Assembly (NCBI GenBank): GCA_018969425.1
Contig: JAGWYJ010000037.1
Location: 1-33,003 of the forward strand
Direction of reading: 5' to 3'
DNA from: Alphaproteobacteria bacterium
Lineage (GTDB): Bacteria; Pseudomonadota; Alphaproteobacteria; Caulobacterales; Hyphomonadaceae
DNA: 33,003 bases
Shown here: positions 31,922-33,003 of the stretch, piece by piece
Position numbering within the stretch: the first letter of the stretch is position 1
Layout: each line of letters opens with the position of its first letter
The notes under the pieces: model-generated
Told to the model about the DNA's origin: nothing
What the model saw: only the letters and a program-made list of their open reading frames with translations
Databases searched by the model: none
Translations under genes and position numbers: made by a program

Positions 31922-31950
31922 TTGCTCTCACTGGTTGTGCGCGCTATCAC
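31922..31950 (+). promoter_or_regulatory. Candidate promoter of tRNA-Leu
   Basis: TTGCTC (31922-31927) and TATCAC (31945-31950) are 17 bp apart and would start transcription about 25 bp before the tRNA. GCTATCAC also resembles the GCTANAWC form of the -10 described for Caulobacter housekeeping promoters. The gap from the PagL-like gene to the tRNA (31853-31982) shows nothing else. Confidence 0.4.
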
Positions 31951-31982
31951 CGCCGCTCTTTCCGATGACACTGTCAGCAAGT

Positions 31983-32067
31983 GCCCAGATGGCGGAATTG
32001 GTAGACGCGCAGGTTTCAGGTACCTGTGCCGCAAGGCGTGGAGGTTCGAGTCCTCTTCTGGGCACCA
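31983..32067 (+). tRNA. tRNA-Leu(CAG)
   Basis: Acceptor GCCCAGA pairs with TCTGGGC, followed by A and an encoded CCA. The D-arm GGCGGAATTGGTAGACGC and the anticodon stem CAGGT/ACCTG enclose the loop TTCAGGT with anticodon CAG (reads CUG). A class II variable arm (TGCCGCAAGGCGT) and T-arm GGTTCGAGTCC follow. The length is 85 nt. Downstream lies a P4-type integrase gene in the same orientation, so the 3' part of this tRNA is the probable attachment site of an integrative element. Confidence 0.97.
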
Positions 32068-32187
32068 AGCAGGCGATGCTTCCACGTTCGTGGCTGACCA
32101 ATAGTCCACAGGAAAAGACTATAAAACAGATGCTTAGCGTTCGGCGCCGTTCGCCGGCATCCGGGCTCGCATTAGGTCAGCCAGCGA

Positions 32188-32226
32188 TTTTGTTGGTATT
32201 TTTGTTGGTGTTTTTCAAACCCAACA
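32188..32226 (+). repeat. Arm-type-like repeats before the integrase
   Basis: Within the T-rich stretch before the integrase, TGTTGGTA (32191-32198) and TGTTGGTG (32203-32210) repeat at a 12-bp period, and an inverted partial copy ACCCAACA ends at 32226. Closely spaced direct repeats just upstream of a P4-type integrase next to a tRNA are the usual form of arm-type integrase binding sites. The rest of 32068-32187 shows no gene. The exact att core cannot be fixed because the other end of the element is outside the window. Confidence 0.5.
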
Positions 32227-32236
32227 GGATGCCTCA

Positions 32237-32899
32237 ATGCCCCTTACCGACACTGCAATTCGCAAAGTAAGGCCTGGTCCGGGCCCATTGAAGTTGTCTG
32301 ATGGAGGCGGCCTCTTTCTTTTTGTTTCCACCGCTGGCTCCAAGCCTTGGCGCATGGCTTACCGATATGCGGGCAAGCAGAAACTTCTATCCTTTGGCGC
32401 TTACCCGGCCGTGACCCTGGCAGCAGCCCGAAAACGCCGAGACCACGCGAAGGAACTCCTGTCATCGGGCGTCGATCCGGGCCTCCGAACCAAAACGGAG
32501 AAACTTGAGCGGCTGATTGCCGGCGGCAACACCTTCGCCGCTATCGCGGATGAATTTCTTGACGAGGTGGGACGTGAGGGCCGGGCTGATGTGACGTTCG
32601 GGAAGAAACGGTGGCTGCTTGGAATGGCAAATGCTGCCTTTGGAGACCGACCGATACGCGACATCACTCCGGCCGATATCCTGGTCCCACTCAAGAAGGT
32701 CGAACGAGCAGGAAATCTTGAGACTGCAAAGCGCCTGCGTGCGACCATAGGGCAGGTTTTCCGCTTCGCTATCGCTACCTCCCGGGCGGACGTAGACCTC
32801 ACCTACGGGCTCAGGGGAGCCATCGCTGCCCCATCCGTCACCCATCAGGCCGCTCTAACAGATGCAGAAGAGTTCGCGCGGCTAGTTGTGGTCTCTTAA
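32237..32899 (+). pseudogene. P4-type tyrosine integrase, truncated by an IS
   Basis: The N-terminal part of a phage P4-like integrase. The arm-binding DUF4102 domain (about 1-85) is clear: PLTDTAIRKVRPG, LKLSDGGGLFLFV, WRMAYRYAGKQKLLSFGAYP and TLAAARKRRDHAKELL. The core-binding SAM-like domain follows (about 95-200), with VFRFAIATSRADVDLTYGLRGA. The homologous sequence ends at about residue 216 (TDAEEFARLV) where the catalytic domain should begin; the last residues VVS and the stop come from the inserted element. The Arg/His/Arg/Tyr residues are therefore missing here and the product cannot recombine. The remainder may lie beyond the IS481 element outside the window. Confidence 0.9.
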
Positions 32900-33003
32900 T
32901 AGGTTGTCCACTCGGCGCGGACCGGGGAGATTGATGTTGCGAGACGTCAATTTCTTCGGAGGCACGCCGAGTGAACATGCATAAGAATGCCCGTACGACC
33001 CCA
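32887..33003 (+). mobile_element. IS481-family element, left end
   Basis: The element appears to begin with TGTGGTCTC at 32887, directly after GCTAGT (32881-32886). IS481 is known to insert at NCTAGN and duplicate those six bases, so both the position and the target match. The left end contains a 9-bp inverted repeat (32909-32917 and 32965-32973) and then the start of the transposase. The right end and second target copy lie beyond the window. Confidence 0.75.
32971..33003 (+). CDS. IS481-family transposase, 3'-partial
   Basis: Only 11 codons are visible: GTG AAC ATG..., giving MNMHKNARTTP. This closely resembles the N-terminus of IS481-family transposases, which begin with a K-x-N-A-R-T helix-turn-helix leader. 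GGAGG at 32958-32962 lies eight bases before GTG; the in-frame ATG at 32977 is an alternative start. The catalytic DDE domain is beyond the window. The start codon lies in one arm of an inverted repeat, which may limit translation from read-through transcripts. Confidence 0.75.
   Translation, partial: MNMHKNARTTP

Noticed and set aside
1-33003. CRISPR array, toxin-antitoxin pair, prophage structural genes or restriction-modification genes
   Set aside because: No regularly spaced palindromic repeats longer than the 22-bp-period motif and no such protein families were seen in any frame.

Overview
The window is a piece of an alphaproteobacterial chromosome with high GC. The cues are the bolA / DnaJ-like / cobS / cobT cluster of the aerobic cobaltochelatase, an NDUFS6-like zinc-finger protein, an xerD cluster divergent from aroK-aroB, the alphaproteobacterial form of SerC with a structured leader, and a malyl-CoA-lyase-type CoA ester lyase. 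A member of Caulobacterales or a neighbouring order (Hyphomonadaceae/Maricaulaceae-like) fits best, but that placement is inference from gene content.

Layout. (1) Positions 1-2929 are mobile or degraded DNA: an IS66 element with tnpA cut by the window edge, tnpB and tnpC; a 108-bp tandem duplication over the tnpC 3' end; and about 460 bp without a gene that carries a 22-bp-period repeat. (2) tRNA-Ser(GGA) at 2930-3019 marks the start of a normal chromosomal block. (3) 3231-5073 holds msrA, a DUF1287 protein and a small membrane protein. (4) 5191-9172 is a minus-strand series: a 58-aa membrane protein not previously called, a large exported protein, xerD and a CoA ester lyase. It is divergent from aroK-aroB (9368-11049). 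(5) bolA is divergent from the DnaJ-like gene, which is followed by cobS, a dienelactone-hydrolase-like gene, cobT and an exported phytase-esterase-like protein (11053-17042). (6) 17092-23772 is on the minus strand: a small exported protein under an operator-bearing promoter, polA, an SGNH lipoprotein, a TonB-dependent receptor and the zinc-finger protein. (7) 23871-27527 holds an orphan ABC ATPase, thiD, a PhzF-family protein and an EamA transporter. (8) 27547-31137 is a serine-biosynthesis unit: a structured leader, serC, a MazG-like gene, serA and an NTF2-like gene. (9) A PagL-like outer-membrane deacylase and tRNA-Leu(CAG) follow. (10) From 32068 the DNA is mobile again: integrase arm-type repeats and a P4-type integrase truncated by an IS481-family element that runs off the window.

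Most of the interior is housekeeping. At both ends a tRNA gene has mobile DNA on its 3' side, as expected where islands insert. The most interesting signals are small: the serC leader with mutually exclusive hairpins, a perfect palindrome in the serA leader, an operator inside a well-formed promoter at 17419-17447, a start-codon-sequestering inverted repeat in the IS481 element, and the unexplained 22-bp-period repeat near tRNA-Ser. I found no convincing undescribed multigene system. The right-hand island, of which only the first kilobase is visible, is the likeliest place for accessory systems.
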